Assembly (NCBI RefSeq): GCF_907165205.1
Contig: NC_058189.1
Coordinates: 41,318,270 to 41,382,269, forward strand
Source of the DNA: Coccinella septempunctata
Lineage: Eukaryota > Arthropoda > Insecta > Coleoptera > Coccinellidae
Reading direction: 5' to 3'
Length of the DNA: 64,000 nucleotides
Shown here: positions 44,505 to 56,180 of the stretch, piece by piece
How the letters are laid out: each line of letters starts with the position of its first letter
Numbering within the stretch: the first letter of the stretch is position 1
Notes under the pieces: model-generated
The model's input: the letters and a program-made list of their open reading frames with translations, nothing else
What the model was told of the DNA's origin: nothing
Databases searched by the model: none
Position numbers and translations under genes: made by a program

Positions 44505-45715
44505 GGATTATACTATTTTTGGGTCAAAATATCGTGAGAATAAACACTTTAGCGAGCATTGCAATAATGTTTGAACAGCCTGAATCATCCCAAGACCCCA
44601 CTGACTTTTTCATCGAATAAAACTTATCTAGGAATAATGACAATTCGATTTTTAATGCAGTAGCACTGTATGATGTTATTGGAAGTGAAATAAAAACTAA
44701 AGAGGAAATCATGAAATGTGCATTTCTATCCATCATAAAACCTTCACGATGGACCAGAAAACGTTTACATGAGTTCCAGTAATTCACGAACTATTGTGAT
44801 AATACAGAAAACATGCATCTTTGGGAAACATCAATATCCTCAATATTCGAGGGGCAGTTCATATATCAATTTGACAAAGCTATTTATTGCTCCTCTTCCG
44901 AACTAAGTCAACCACAATTCGATAATTGAGTGCCAATATCATCAATATCTCCCAAATTCATCCAAACATCTCGCGGGTATGAATTTATGACTTGTCCTCG
45001 AGAATTCGAACTCTATATTACAGAAATATGCAATTACCTTCCATCAACACGCCACACTAAAACCATAAAGAGCGAAACAAGAAATTAAGCAGCACCGAAA
45101 TAGCCAATGTTTATATGGCAGTAAAAGTAATAAACAGAGGAACGCGATGACGTCACCGAAGTCATTATGTTGCAGGTGGCCAGTGGTGTTAACCAGGTCG
45201 CCGAGATTCACTCATTGCGGTATGTCGACAGCCAACTTCCCAACATCACAAGTTCCTGAAAACTACGTGGGACGGTTTAGTTTGGGACTAATCAACAGTT
45301 TATTCAATGCGATAGCTGCGGTGTTCAATAACGTTATGGTTCCGATTTTTAATAAGTGAGATTGAGGTTTCCATATCTTGACTAGAACTGTGGAGATGAT
45401 GGCAGCGCAGCCCTTTGCTACCTTGGGGTGTCCCAGGATGTCAGAAGTACAACGTCTTTTTTGGACACAGAATTATGATAAACATTTCATTTTTACCGAT
45501 TTTTTTCTCCAACATTTTTTTATGAATGAGTTCAATAATTACTTAGCGAGCATCTCTTTTCAAAAACTAAGACAAAGTAGATGTTGGAAGACGAAACACT
45601 TTTCTGTGTGGAAATATATCCATGCATAATAATTGCATGGAAACTCAGATACTTAGAAGCAATTCAAAGAATTGACAACACCAAAATAAGTAGTTTTTAC
45701 GTAGAATTTACGGCC
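44505..45715. other. no gene recognised
   Basis: Frames at 44524-44787 (-), 45147-45359 (+) and 45378-45629 (+) were examined; none shows a domain or convincing splice context. Confidence 0.45.
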
Positions 45716-45716
45716 G

Positions 45717-45834
45717 GTTTCATAATCAAACCTAAAGTCCCTTTAATTTAAAAGCTTCCTTTAACCCTACTAAAAATGAGAGTAAAGGAAGTTTTAAGCT
45801 TAAAGTAATTTGATTATGAAACTGGACGTTAATC
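45717..45834. mobile_element. short palindromic MITE, about 118 bp
   Basis: GGTTTCATAATCAAA at the left and TTTGATTATGAAAC at the right are inverted, with inner pairing of AAGCTTCCTTTA and TAAAGGAAGTTTTAAGCTT. Whole unit folds on itself. Confidence 0.75.
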
Positions 45835-46180
45835 AACTACATCACCCATTATTGTTCTCGTTAATCAAATAACTCTACCGTTGTGCCGGTTGTGCGTTAA
45901 TGAGGATTACAAAATCTATGCACCCATCGAAACAAAGGCCCGAACGTACACAGAGCCGCCACCGAAAACAGTTGTTGGTATCATGAAATGTTTGTTATAG
46001 CGCTCACCAGGTTCTAGCCAAACCAACATCAGATTCATCCAGACGAAATCTGGATTTCAATTACTACCGATTACCCTTACCGGTAGCTATACTTTGCCTA
46101 GCTCAAAGACGGTTAACAAAACAACTTGTTGAGTTAAACCTGCGTTTACCCAGCAAACTAATTCTTCGAGTTGGTCGGCA

Positions 46181-46352
46181 TATAAAAGCATGTTGAACGT
46201 AACAATTGTTTCACAATTCATACTACATAACACCAGATTAGTTGCAACAACCCATTAACATACATACAGACCACACAAAAAACATACACCTACAAGAAAT
46301 TAGTTTCTTGAAATTTTTTAGATTAGGCCATGGAGTGTCATGAGAACCATAT
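46181..46352 (+). promoter_or_regulatory. candidate promoter and leader cut by a gypsy LTR
   Basis: TATAAAAG at 46181-46188 with TTCACA about 30 bp downstream (A at 46213) looks like a TATA-Inr promoter. A CA-rich, ATG-free leader follows, and an ATG in good context (GCCATGG) at 46330. After only 23 nt the LTR begins at 46353. Upstream (45840-46180) is non-repetitive by eye. The disrupted gene, if any, is unknown. Confidence 0.35.
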
Positions 46353-46675
46353 TGTAACGTCCTTGGGGATAATTGAATTGTCTCCTTTCCAGAACGTCTA
46401 ATTTATTCATACGACAACTATATGGATTTGATGTACAAGGACTTACTCTAATTTATTTACATGCTCACTAATTTTCTTACACTACTTTGCACTCTTCGGG
46501 AATTCTCTGCTCGCTAGGGTTTGTTCAGAATTTTTATTGCCCTGTGGTCCACCGTGCGTATCTTTTATAGCGATATGCCCCGGTTCGAGACCCTTATGGC
46601 ACAAGCGAGAACCGTTGCTATGTCACGATGTTTCGAGAGGCGGCAGTGGCATATTCAGGGGATTCGGACGTTACA
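46353..46675 (-). mobile_element. LTR of a Ty3/gypsy-type element (3' LTR)
   Basis: Begins TGTAACGTCC and ends GGACGTTACA, a 10-bp inverted terminus of the TG...CA type; 323 bp. Internal coding remnants lie to the right on the minus strand, so this is the 3' LTR; GGAAGAAGCAG next to it on the minus strand may be the polypurine tract. No 5' LTR was found before the PLE-like sequence at 49205, so the copy is 5'-truncated. Confidence 0.7.
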
Positions 46676-46699
46676 CTGCTTCTTCCATAGGACGTTCGA

Positions 46700-46870
46700 T
46701 CCCCGAACATCCTGGTTAGTGTGACTGAATCTACAAGCGTGTCCCTCTCTGCAGCAACCTTGTTGTTGGAAATTGCAGTCCATAGTCATCCCCTTTGCCG
46801 TCTGACTGCTCGAGTTGAAACTGCATACGAATCTCTCCGTTTCCGTTCTATTGAAAATGACCTCTAGCAT
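46700..46870 (-). pseudogene. CCCH zinc-finger fragment beside the 3' LTR
   Basis: The minus frame reads MDCNFQQQGCCREGHACRFS then H: cysteines and histidine in a C-x7-C-x5-C-x3-H pattern (with one additional adjacent Cys), like the first finger of makorin-type proteins. Flanking residues are low-information. It lies between the gypsy pol remains and the polypurine tract, where some gypsy elements have a third ORF, but a CCCH finger is not a usual gypsy component. Transduced host sequence or an accessory ORF are both possible. Confidence 0.45.
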
Positions 46871-47016
46871 GTAGCATGTTTCGAATGCCCAAGTCGGATT
46901 GATCTAGATCACAAGCCAACTTTGGCACGGCTAGCTTTTTCACCTTCAGCTAGGTTTGTTGTCCGAGAATCTCTGGTCCTCTTCATCAGTCCGTCCTCCA
47001 AAATGATGGAATCTCA

Positions 47017-48300
47017 CTAAGCCCAGTAGGACTTCCCCCTAGGATTTAAATTACTCACTTCTTCCCATTTTGGTCTATGTTCTTTTTCCTTCCAATCCAC
47101 CATCTTCATCAACATCTTCAATTCTGGCTCAACTTCTTGGTCTAGCTTTAGGGATGGTGACAACCAGTTGGAATCCACTTTGGTTTTTCTCAAGCAGAAT
47201 TCCTTCTCTTCTACTTTACTACAGTGCTTGCAGTATGAAGGACATGGTCTCCTGGAGAATGCCTTGTCATGTGCCATGTGTCTTCACTGCATGATTTCCG
47301 ACAGTAAAATTGTATTCTTGCAGCCTCTCTATCCATCTCGCGACTTGATCCTCTGGTTTCTTGAATCCTAGAAGCCACCGCAGAGCAACATAATTTGTCC
47401 TCAGAAGGAATTCGCAGCCAAAAAAAATTTTTATAGAAGTGTTCCATGGATTTAACTGCATCTAGAAGCTCTCTCCTCGTGACGCAATAGTTAGGTCCGG
47501 GATTTGATAGGACCTTGCTGAAATATCCTATAATTTCATGGCCATTTTGAATTTGAGACAATATGCCTCCTATGGCCGTGTTGCACGCGTCTGTGTCCGA
47601 TATAAACTTTCCACTGGCCTGGGGGTAACTTAGGATAGGTGCTGTTGACAGAGTTTGCTTCAGTGGATTGAAAGCATCCTCACCTTCTGTATCCCATTTG
47701 ACGTCAAAGGCTTCGTGATAGAGACAAATCCAAGGATGAATTTTTTATACTAGGTGCATAGTCCAAGGAAGCTTCTTTCTTGGTGCCTATCTTGCGGTTT
47801 CGACCATTCCCGTATGACCTTGATCTTGTCTGGGTCGGTGCTAACTCCAGCTTCAGATACTACTAGTCCCAAGTATTTCATTTCTTTCTTGAACTTAAGG
47901 CACTTATTTGGGCTGAGTTCATTTGTAGTGGGCAACCTCTCAAGAACATCTCTTGAATTCTTCAGGCGGTCAACGAATTTCCGGCCAAGATCAATGACAT
48001 CATCCAAATAAACAAGGAACGTCTTCCAAGATAATCAACGAAGAATGGTTTCAATTAATCGCAAAGACTAAATGGCAGAACTGTTAACTGCCACAATCCA
48101 GTCCCCATCGTAAAAGCGGTTTTCTCTTTGTCCTATGGATCTAGTTCTCCATGTCACTAGCAGCTCTTCAGTTCAACTGTGGAGAACCAACTCGGCCCAG
48201 AAAGCGTGTCCAAAGTGTGACCAATCCTTGGAATGGAGTAACAATCCTTCTTAGTGACTTCATTCTGGTAACTATAGTCGACGCTCTTGGAGTCTCGATT
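47017..48300 (-). pseudogene. Ty3/gypsy pol remnant (RT and RNase H)
   Basis: On the minus strand, starting upstream: EKTAFTMGTGLWQLTVLPFS (RT fingers/palm) near 48080-48140, then LDD-type MDDVIDLG with KYLGLVVSEAGVSTDPDKI and the SFLGLCT end of the RT (47750-48007). GYFSKVLSNPGPNYCVTRREL of RNase H (47211-47561) follows, then LSRRPCPSYCKHC-like linker text (47017-47277). Stops and frameshifts break it throughout. The integrase is missing, since sequence toward the LTR is only about 150 bp. Confidence 0.85.
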
Positions 48301-48385
48301 TAGCCAACTTCATACAGTTGCGCTGAATATATCTTTTCTGCCGCAATTCTAGAATCTAGATTCTATATCTCCTATTTCGTTGCCC

Positions 48386-49202
48386 CTATAGAACTTGACG
48401 TAATATCTCTTCTATGCTCTCCTTGATAGCTGAGGCTTCTTGGACGGTGCGTCTCACCTCGATCTGTCCCCTGAGCGAAACTTGTTTGGTAGCTTTAAAT
48501 TCTAGTGTATGGGCCAGGGTGTCATCCAAAGTCCTCGGTCGGACCAATACCAGCGTACGTCTGCTAGGTCTCCATATATCTCGACCCATAAACGAAGGTC
48601 TGGACAGCGAGTTGCTCTAGAAAGATTTGGTGCTGTAGCATAGGCCAGTCTTACCAACCTTGCCATGTCTGTTTCGAATTCCTGAAAGGTTTCTGCAATA
48701 ATAGGATGAGATCTCTTGATCTGTGCATGATACTATTGTTGGAGGTGTGCATCACCATATTTCATCTGTAGTTTACTGATCAAGGCTTCGTGATTTCCTT
48801 GTTGACTTGAAGGACAGTCCGAAAAATATTCAGTGCATCTTCCCTTTGTGAAACAATCAATTCCGTCGCTCTCTCCTCCTCGTCCCAACCATTGGCATTG
48901 GCTGCTGCTTCAAATTGCTTTTGATATGTGCACCAAGTTGATTTGTCATAAAGAATTTGTAGGTTGGATCTTTATTCGCCCTCGTTCGTCCTTATCTTTC
49001 AGCTTCACAGAACAATATTTGCTGCGCCTCCTGCTTAATCCCTCTTTGTTTTCTCATGTTCGTCACATTTTTTCCGCATTTCTTCTTCTATATCACCCTC
49101 TGCCTTCAACTCATTTTCCATAGATGTCAATATGTTTTCCTCCATTTTCTTGATGGTTTCCTCCATTTTATTTTTTATTTCATCAGTTTGGTTTTCGTCC
49201 AT
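48386..49202 (-). pseudogene. Ty3/gypsy gag remnant
   Basis: An ATG at 49200-49202 (minus) opens MDENQTDEIKNKMEETIKKM, a charged coiled-coil-like start, closed by a stop after about 55 codons. The following frames read WDEEERATELIVS, IFRTVLQVN, DLILLLQ/ARLVRLAY and LVRPRTLDDTLAHTLEF, the order seen in gag proteins of arthropod gypsy elements. Frameshifted throughout. Sits directly upstream of the pol remnant. Confidence 0.7.
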
Positions 49203-49204
49203 GA

Positions 49205-49320
49205 TTTAAATTCAAAAATTAAAGTTATCAGGAATTTGGACAGTTCTTTATTTTCTCAAATGTTCAATGTGCCAACGTTTCGGAGGCGAATTCCTCCTTT
49301 TTCAGGGCTCAAGAATATTA
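49205..49320 (-). repeat. PLE-like terminal fragment upstream of gag
   Basis: Contains the hammerhead-like core at 49273-49305 followed (minus strand) by GTTGGCACATTG and AATAAAG, the arrangement seen at other PLE ends here. Confidence 0.45.
49273..49305 (-). ncRNA. hammerhead-like core (PLE-like)
   Basis: On the minus strand: CUGAAAAA, hairpin GGAGG/CCUCC with loop AAUUCG, then GAAACGUUGG. Confidence 0.4.
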
Positions 49321-49539
49321 AGTTGTACGAGAAAATATTGAATAGTTACAAAGTTTCATAATACTTGATTAGCTACTTTTGAAAATCTTTTATATAATCT
49401 TCTTAGCGTCGTCAGAAAATTAATTTTCTGACGACGCAATTCAATTCATTTATTCATTCAAAAAGAAATTTTTATGTCAATGGAAAGGAAGCCCTTCAGT
49501 ATTAAAAGCTTATTCTGTAAACAAATTTGTCATCACTAC

Positions 49540-49720
49540 ACTACTCACGGGGAGACAGGGTTTTTTCACTGAGGTTTTTCCCTAAGCTCTTGTATCATAC
49601 TCCAAATTGAATGGTACCCCGTTACACTAACCTTTGCTGAAACTCATACATATGCTATATTGTTTGATAACTGAAAATGTATTGCTGACATTCAAAAGAA
49701 TATTTATATATCTTTGGATT
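49540..49720 (+). repeat. 3' end fragment of the LINE family at 54643-56050
   Basis: Shares CACGGGGAGA, GGGTTTTTT, ACTGAGGTTTTTCCCTAAG, CTCTTGTATCATAC, ATGGTACCCCGTTAC and TCAAAAGAATAT with the 3' UTR at 55880-56050. Only the extreme 3' end is present, as expected for 5'-truncated retroposition. Confidence 0.8.
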
Positions 49721-49724
49721 TTGG

Positions 49725-50303
49725 AACATAAAAGTATTTTTTATCGAATTCTACCATGTTTAATTTTGAATATTTTCAAAATCATTTTGGACAATTCTTT
49801 CCGAAAATATTTCAGAAATGACGAACAATATTCACTCAATCTGCAGGCAGAAATTTGGTGTGTGAAAAAGTCTCGGATACCTTATTCATTACTTCTCCTC
49901 TTTCCATAGAGGCGTATGACAAATCAGAGAAGAGAATACGACTATATTTTGGATTATTACTCAAAATAATTTCAGACTCAAGTAAGCTGCAGAAAATATA
50001 TACCTTTGTCTTTTTGAAGAAAAATGAATCGATGGCTTGTTTACGCTTCATTTCTAAATACACTCAACTCTACTGTATAAATAAAAATAGTCCGGAGAGT
50101 TTGATAATAATAATACTATTTCAAGTTTCTATTAAGGTCTTTCAACTTTTCAATGTATAGATCACAAATCACAGGACTGGGTTAGTTATCTTAATCTTAG
50201 GTATAACTATGTATGTAACGATAAAGTTCACGATTCAAGAACCACTGGACGCATGCACACAACGTAAATTTCTATATGAATCTGAGAGGGCTTCGGGCAT
50301 GCA
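49725..50303. other. no gene recognised
   Basis: Overlapping frames on both strands near 49634-50160 show no domain. Confidence 0.45.
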
Positions 50304-50506
50304 CAGAGGAGTCACGAGGAGCTAAATGCTCATACTCGTACCGGCGTTGCCACGTCTACCTCTCATACTGAAACTGTCAACTTCGGTACTGAAACTTCAA
50401 CCAGCTGTCAGATAGATGTCAAAATAAAATTGTGAGGTGTTGTGTAGGCAAAAATAACACATCATTTGGAATATTATTTTACTTTTATTTAAAATACGTA
50501 CTTTGA

Positions 50507-52440
50507 AATAATAATAATAATAATAATAATATATTTCAATCCTTTCAGACATTTGAAAAAAATGTATAGGACACGTACAAGAAGAATATAACTCGATAGA
50601 TCGAGAGAAAAATAAACTAATCAATCAAAATTTATACAAAAAAAATTCAGGTATGCTATAGAAACATTTATCAAGCAGTAATGATTTAACATGATTTTTG
50701 AATTGCCTATCGTTCATAATTCTATAAGAGTTGGGCAATTTATTATAAAGTTTGATGCCTGTGAATGATGGTGACAATTCATACTTGGCAGTGTTATGTT
50801 TTGGTATGCACAGTATTTCCTTATGTCTCGTCTCATATTCATGGAAGTCGGAACACTTATTCAAATGATTCAAATTAGAACGTATATATAAAAGACACTG
50901 TAAGATGTAAATACAGGGGAAAGTCAAAATCTTATGTTCCTTGAAAACTGGTCTACATGAATCCTGAGGTCTTAAGTTGAAAATAAGTCGGATTGTTTTT
51001 TTCTGGGCCCTGAACGCCCTAATGCTATTTGTTGAGTTACCCCATAACACAACATTATAACTCAAATGGCTGTAAACCATACTGTAATAAATACCCAGCA
51101 AAGCATCAGCTGGAAGTGCACTCTTTAGTCGCAATATTGCATAGTATGAACTGTTGATTTTTTTACAAATGTGATCGATATGATCATGCCATCTCAAATG
51201 TGTGTCCAAATACAAGCCCAGAAATTTCACACATTCCGTTGACTGCAAATTACCATTCTGGTTTACAATAACAAAAGGTTCAGAAGCTTGGTCACGAATT
51301 TGAAATTTAACTATTTGGGTTTTATTAAAGTTAACTATCAGTGAGTTTTTGTGACACCAATCAATGAAGCTCTGAATTACAATTTCACAGAGTGATTTAA
51401 GTTCCATTAAACTAATTGCTTTGATTGCTACGGAAGTGTCGTCGGCAAAAAGAATTATTATAGAAGCAATAATATAATCAGGCAACTCATTAATGAAGAA
51501 TATAAAGAGCAGCGGTCCAAGAACCGATCCTTGAGGTACGCCTAGATCAGACTCATATTCTTGAGATTCATAGTTGTTGATTTGAACATAATTTTTTCTG
51601 TTAGTAAGATAACTGTTGATCCAGTCCAGAAATATACCCCGGAAACCTATTTGGTACAACTTGTCTAAGATGAAATGGTGATTAAGGCAGTCGAAGGCCC
51701 GCGAAAGGTCAAAGAACAGGCCGGCGACGTAGGAACCACTGTCCAAGCACTCATAGACGTACTCCACAAATTCACAGCTCGCAGTCTGGGTGGATCGACC
51801 AATTCTGAAGCCATGCTGCCTACTAGTTAGGATGGAAAACTGAGACAAGTAATCATGCATTCGCTTATATACAATTCTTTCGAACACCTTGGAAAGCTGA
51901 CTAAGTATGGAGATTGGTCTATAATTCGCTATGTTATCGATGTCGTCTTTCTTATGGATAGGTAAAACCCTAGCTAACTTAAGGGCAGATGGAAAAAGGC
52001 CTGTGGAAATCGATTCGTTCACGAGATCGGAGAAATATTCCGCAATTAGAGGGGAGATTGATTTTAAAATTCTGGCAGATATTCCGTCATGACCAGTGCT
52101 ACTACTATTCTTTAAACTGACAATGGTGTTGCAAACTTCATCTGGCAGTACAGGAAAGAAAAAAAAATTATGATTCATCAATTTGTGAGTGGTACACTTG
52201 TTTGACATAGAGTTACCATAATAGTTGCTCAGCGCCAGCCTGTTCACCTGACTAAAGTAATTCACGAATGCATCAGCCACTTCCTGAGGGGAAGATAGCT
52301 TTTTATCGTCGAGGGTTAGTGTAATATGCTTCCGAGTACTAACTGTGCCGTGTTCATGCTTAACCAGTTTCCAAACTGGGATAGATAGAAATGCATTATT
52401 TTTGGTTTTTAATTTGATGGTGGTGTTAATCCTAGTGATT
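50507..52440 (-). mobile_element. 5'-truncated non-LTR retrotransposon with long RT ORF
   Basis: Minus strand, from about 52440 down to an (ATT)n tail at 50507-50530. Carries the RT frame listed separately. There is no endonuclease domain, so the copy is 5'-truncated. It interrupts the TIR element 50314-54085. Confidence 0.85.
50625..52440 (-). CDS. LINE reverse transcriptase (ORF2 C-terminal part, intact)
   Basis: The first ATG gives 551 aa (52280-50625), but the frame is open to about 52440, so the ATG is not the natural start. RT motifs in order: DGISARIL, NYRPISILSQLSKVFERIV, QHGFRIGRSTQTA, GLFFDLSRAFDCLNH, LGVPQGSVLGPLLF, FADDTSVAI (catalytic YxDD variant) and VKFLGLYLD. A C-terminal domain (RAFRAQKKTIRLIF, HLNKCSDFHEYETRH) follows. 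No RNase H and no endonuclease are seen. The layout suggests the CR1/Jockey group. No stops within about 600 codons, so insertion is fairly recent. The enzyme would copy its own RNA at a nicked target; missing the N-terminus, this copy is probably inactive. Confidence 0.9.
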
Positions 52441-52539
52441 CTTTAGTGTTAAATGTGCGTTATTAATGCCAGTAATGGTAATGAAAGTATTCGATATCTT
52501 GGGAAAGTCACACAGTATATTAGCAGGAAGTGAATAATT

Positions 52540-52660
52540 ATGCCATTTTCTCGTTGTGTTGTTGGATGTGGAGGCCGAGGAAACAGTGTTAAGTTTTTTT
52601 TTTATTCCGGAAGAAATTTCTGTATTTCAGCATAAGAAGCTTCACTCAAATTACTTGATG
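52540..52660 (+). pseudogene. possible THAP-like zinc-finger start
   Basis: ATG at 52540 reads MPFSRCVVGCGGRGNSVKFF, with the Cys-x3-Cys and early basic/Phe pattern of THAP domains. The frame breaks at a T9 run near 52595, and no Trp or C-x2-H is found after it. It could be the start of the host element's own transposase. Weak. Confidence 0.3.
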
Positions 52661-52792
52661 AGGAGACAACAAAACTGCTATTATTAGGAGAGCTGACTTA
52701 TACTAGTTATATTTTTATTTATACTCATTATATTTATGCTGTTTTTCTAACTAGTTCTATTTTGTATCGATTATATTTTTATAGTGTTCCTG

Positions 52793-52855
52793 GGCAGGAA
52801 GACCTGAGTTGTTAACCCTTGGAAACATTGTTTCAATAAAGTTTATTACTACTAC
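52793..52855 (+). mobile_element. 63-bp LINE 3'-tail insertion, 13-bp TSD
   Basis: TATAGTGTTCCTG at 52780-52792 and 52856-52868 brackets 63 bp containing GTTGTTAACCCTTGG, AATAAA and a (TAC)n tail. A very short but complete target-primed insertion. Confidence 0.8.
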
Positions 52856-52869
52856 TATAGTGTTCCTGT

Positions 52870-54040
52870 TTTATATATACCTATATTGAATACACCTTTT
52901 CAATGAAACAGTGCATCTTTTCAAGAATATTTAATACAACTAAATTACATAATATTACGTATTTACATTTTGAGAAAATATTCATTCCATCTCTTATTAC
53001 CCGTACAAATGCTGTAGAAATAAAGGCCAGGAACAATGGTCTACCAGACGCATTCCATATGGATCCAGAGTTTCACAATCCTCAAAGCAGTATTTTATTA
53101 CAGGTTGGTCATTATTCCCTTCTCTAAATATACATCAATTCATCTGTGCTAACCCTTTTGTGAAATACTTTCCTCGAATATTATGTTCCAAATATTTTAT
53201 AGAGTAACCTAGGTAAAAGGCTAATTATAAAGTATTTGTAGGCTGCTACGCTCTGAATGCTTTCGTACATCTGGCTTATCTTCTGGGAATAAAATCCGCC
53301 ACTTCTTGATTTGTTTTCAAAATTTCAATAAATTGGGTACTCTTTGTATTCACTGAAAGAAAATTTATAGTTAATTCAGAAATCTTGATATATGATGATG
53401 ATAGTTATCATATCAAAAGTTTAATATCAACTTACTTTTCATATATCTATTTATCTATTACAGATTGCCAAATATATATTCTTAGAGCTCTAGATGAAGT
53501 TAAATACCACTCTTTTATACCTTGAAACAACGAAAATATTCGTCAAGTGAGGAGTTTTACTTGTAATGACGCTTTTGCTTGTCTCCACAATTTTTGTGAG
53601 GCTAGAAGGTTGGAGGGGCCTATAATGGTCCAAATCTTTGTTTTGACCGAGAGGGTCTTTCGACCAGGTTCAGTCTTCCAAGTAATGATTCTAATGTTCT
53701 TCAGTTGTTCGAGGAACGTTACAGGACCCTTATGTTGTTATATGTAGATATATCAGTTTAATTTAACGTTCCGCTGAAAACTTCTTGTTGTTAATGTTGT
53801 TAATCATGTTGTAAGTGATTGCAACCCTGTTATTTGTGTTGCATTGGTCATCTATTCAATACAGATTTTCTGATATAATTATTACCACAATTTCACAAAG
53901 AATATTAATGAAAAATGTAAATAATAAACGGTCTCTGATAACAAAATAAAAATAAATAAGACATGTGAAATGAGTTGACAGGCTGTCAGAGATGAACAGT
54001 TGACAGTTTTCAAATGTTCTGTGGCTTAAAAAGTAGACGA
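52870..54040. other. element interior, no gene recognised
   Basis: Frames at 52903-53127 and 53547-53747 have no domain signature. A 157-codon minus frame at 53856-54329 runs across the element's right TIR and is not a gene. Confidence 0.45.
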
Positions 54041-54344
54041 CAGACGTGGCAACGCCGGTACGAGTATGAGCATTTAGCTCCTCGTCAGAGGAGTCGGTAT
54101 GGCAGTATTTGCTACTTGTGCGCATGCCGCATATTATCGGATGTATTCGGATGAGGTTCTCCGATGAAGTTGTCAAAGCGTTATCGCATAAAAAATAGTC
54201 CATCGTATAAGCTTGGGTCACCTGTGCTTTAATAATTTTCAGAAACGTATCCCAGATTCGGGTTTTCGAGGACTTTTCGAACCCACTGGCGTAGTGAGGA
54301 AAATTTTCGGGAATAGGTTTAGAAATCATATGAAAATTCTAGCC

Positions 54345-54470
54345 GGGGGAGGAGACTTTGGTCTTGGGGGAGGAGATTTTGGTCTTGGGGAAGAGATTTT
54401 GGTCTTGGGGGAGGAGATTTTGGTCTTGGGGGAGGAGATTTTGGTCTTGGGGGGCACAGCCCCCCCCCCG
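54345..54470 (+). repeat. minisatellite of GGAGGAGATTTTGGTCTTGG units plus GC hairpin
   Basis: Five units of about 21-22 bp, then GGGGGGCACAGCCCCCCCCC, which can fold. A frame through it is rich in Gly/Leu/Glu only because of the repeat. Confidence 0.85.
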
Positions 54471-54642
54471 CTAGTGACCACAAGTGCTACTTGCTAAAGT
54501 TGCTTTCCTAAAAATTACGACAGTCTACTCCATAATTTATAGTTCTTTTTTAGTTTGGAAGTATCTGCTATCTAGAAAATGCTTACATGCATTTCTAGCT
54601 TCTAGCATATGCTGGTACTTATTCATAGATACGGCTCATTGA

Positions 54643-55687
54643 GAAATTTATTTACGCTGATGATATTGCCCTCGCTTTCCGTCATTCTGATTTTAGATGC
54701 ATAGAAAATAATTTATCTACGGATTTAGAAATTTTGAGGAATTACTTTTTCGAGTGGCGTTTGTGTCCTAACCCAAATAAAACCGAGGTTTCGTGTTTCC
54801 ATTTGAATAATCATCAAAAATATAGAAAATTGAGTGTAGTTTTCGGTAATTCTTTTTTGGAACATAACTTCAATCCGAAATATCTAGGTGTTAAGCTGGA
54901 TTCCTCGCTGAATTTCAAAGCCCATTTGGAAAGTCTGCGTCTGAAGTTAAAAACCAGGAATAATATTCTCCATAAACTAGCTGGCACTTCATGGGGTGCT
55001 GATGCAGCCACTCTTCGAACGGCAGCTCTAGCTTTGGTTTTTTCGGCTGCTGAATATTGTTGCCCCGATTGGATTAATAGTGCTCATGTGCAGAAAATTG
55101 ATGCACAACTGAATCTTTCCATGAGAACCATAACTGGAACTATTAGATCTTCACCTATTCAATGGTTACCAGTTCTTTCAAACATTTTACCGCCTCATAT
55201 TCGTAGACAGACTGCGGTTATGAATTCCTGGAAAAAATTCCAATCCTATCCAGACTCGTTCCCAATTCTATCCTATATTCCCGAAAATACCATTCCAAGA
55301 CTGAAGTCGCGTAAACCTTTATTGTCCAACTCTTTTCTCAATTCGAATATAAGGGACAAAGACCTTTGGCAGTCTGAATGGAATAGGTGCACTATTTTCA
55401 ACAAAGAATTAGTAACTGATCCTTCGAATAGAGTTCCTGGTTTTGATCTTCCCAGGAAAATATGGTGTATTCTGAATCGTATAAGAACAGGTCACGGACG
55501 TTGCAATAGCATGCTTTTCAGGTGGAATTCAGTTGAAAGCCCTAGTTGTGAATGCGGGGAACCAGAAGAAACCATAAATCATCTAGTTAATCATTGTCCA
55601 ATTTATAAATTTCAGGATGGTTTTAGAGCTATACATGCAGTTTCCGAATCTTTTTTGAATTGGGTTGTCAATTTTAGGTCAATCTGA
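54643..55687 (+). CDS. LINE reverse transcriptase, 5'-truncated C-terminal part
   Basis: The frame is open from about 54643, where it reads FIYADDIALAF (RT catalytic YADD), through WRLCPNPNKTEV, KYLGVKLDSSLNF, LVFSAAEYCCPDW and ITGTIRSSPIQWLPVLSNI, to a C-terminal Cys/His cluster (CECGEPEETINH...C), ending at 55687. The first internal ATG (54734) is not the natural start. Everything upstream of the YADD box is missing, so this is a 5'-truncated copy of a Jockey/I-type LINE. The 3' UTR runs to 56050 and ends in (TA)n. Uninterrupted for nearly 350 codons. Confidence 0.88.

Positions 55688-56180
<493 letters not shown>

Larger units (their letters stand above)
50314..54085. mobile_element. TIR element with 10-bp TSD CAGAGGAGTC (MULE-like?)
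   Basis: CAGAGGAGTC at 50304-50313 and 54086-54095. The ends are perfect inverted repeats of about 44 bp (ACGAGGAGCTAAATGCTCAT ... GCGTTGCCACGTCT). A 9-10-bp duplication favours the Mutator superfamily. Inside are a LINE insertion (50507-52440), a 63-bp retroposon tail (52793-52855) and a possible THAP-like start at 52540. No transposase frame is otherwise recognisable in 52860-54040. Confidence 0.75.

Noticed and set aside
53856..54329. 157-codon minus-strand frame
   Set aside because: Runs from element interior through the TIR and TSD into flanking DNA, so it cannot be a conserved gene.
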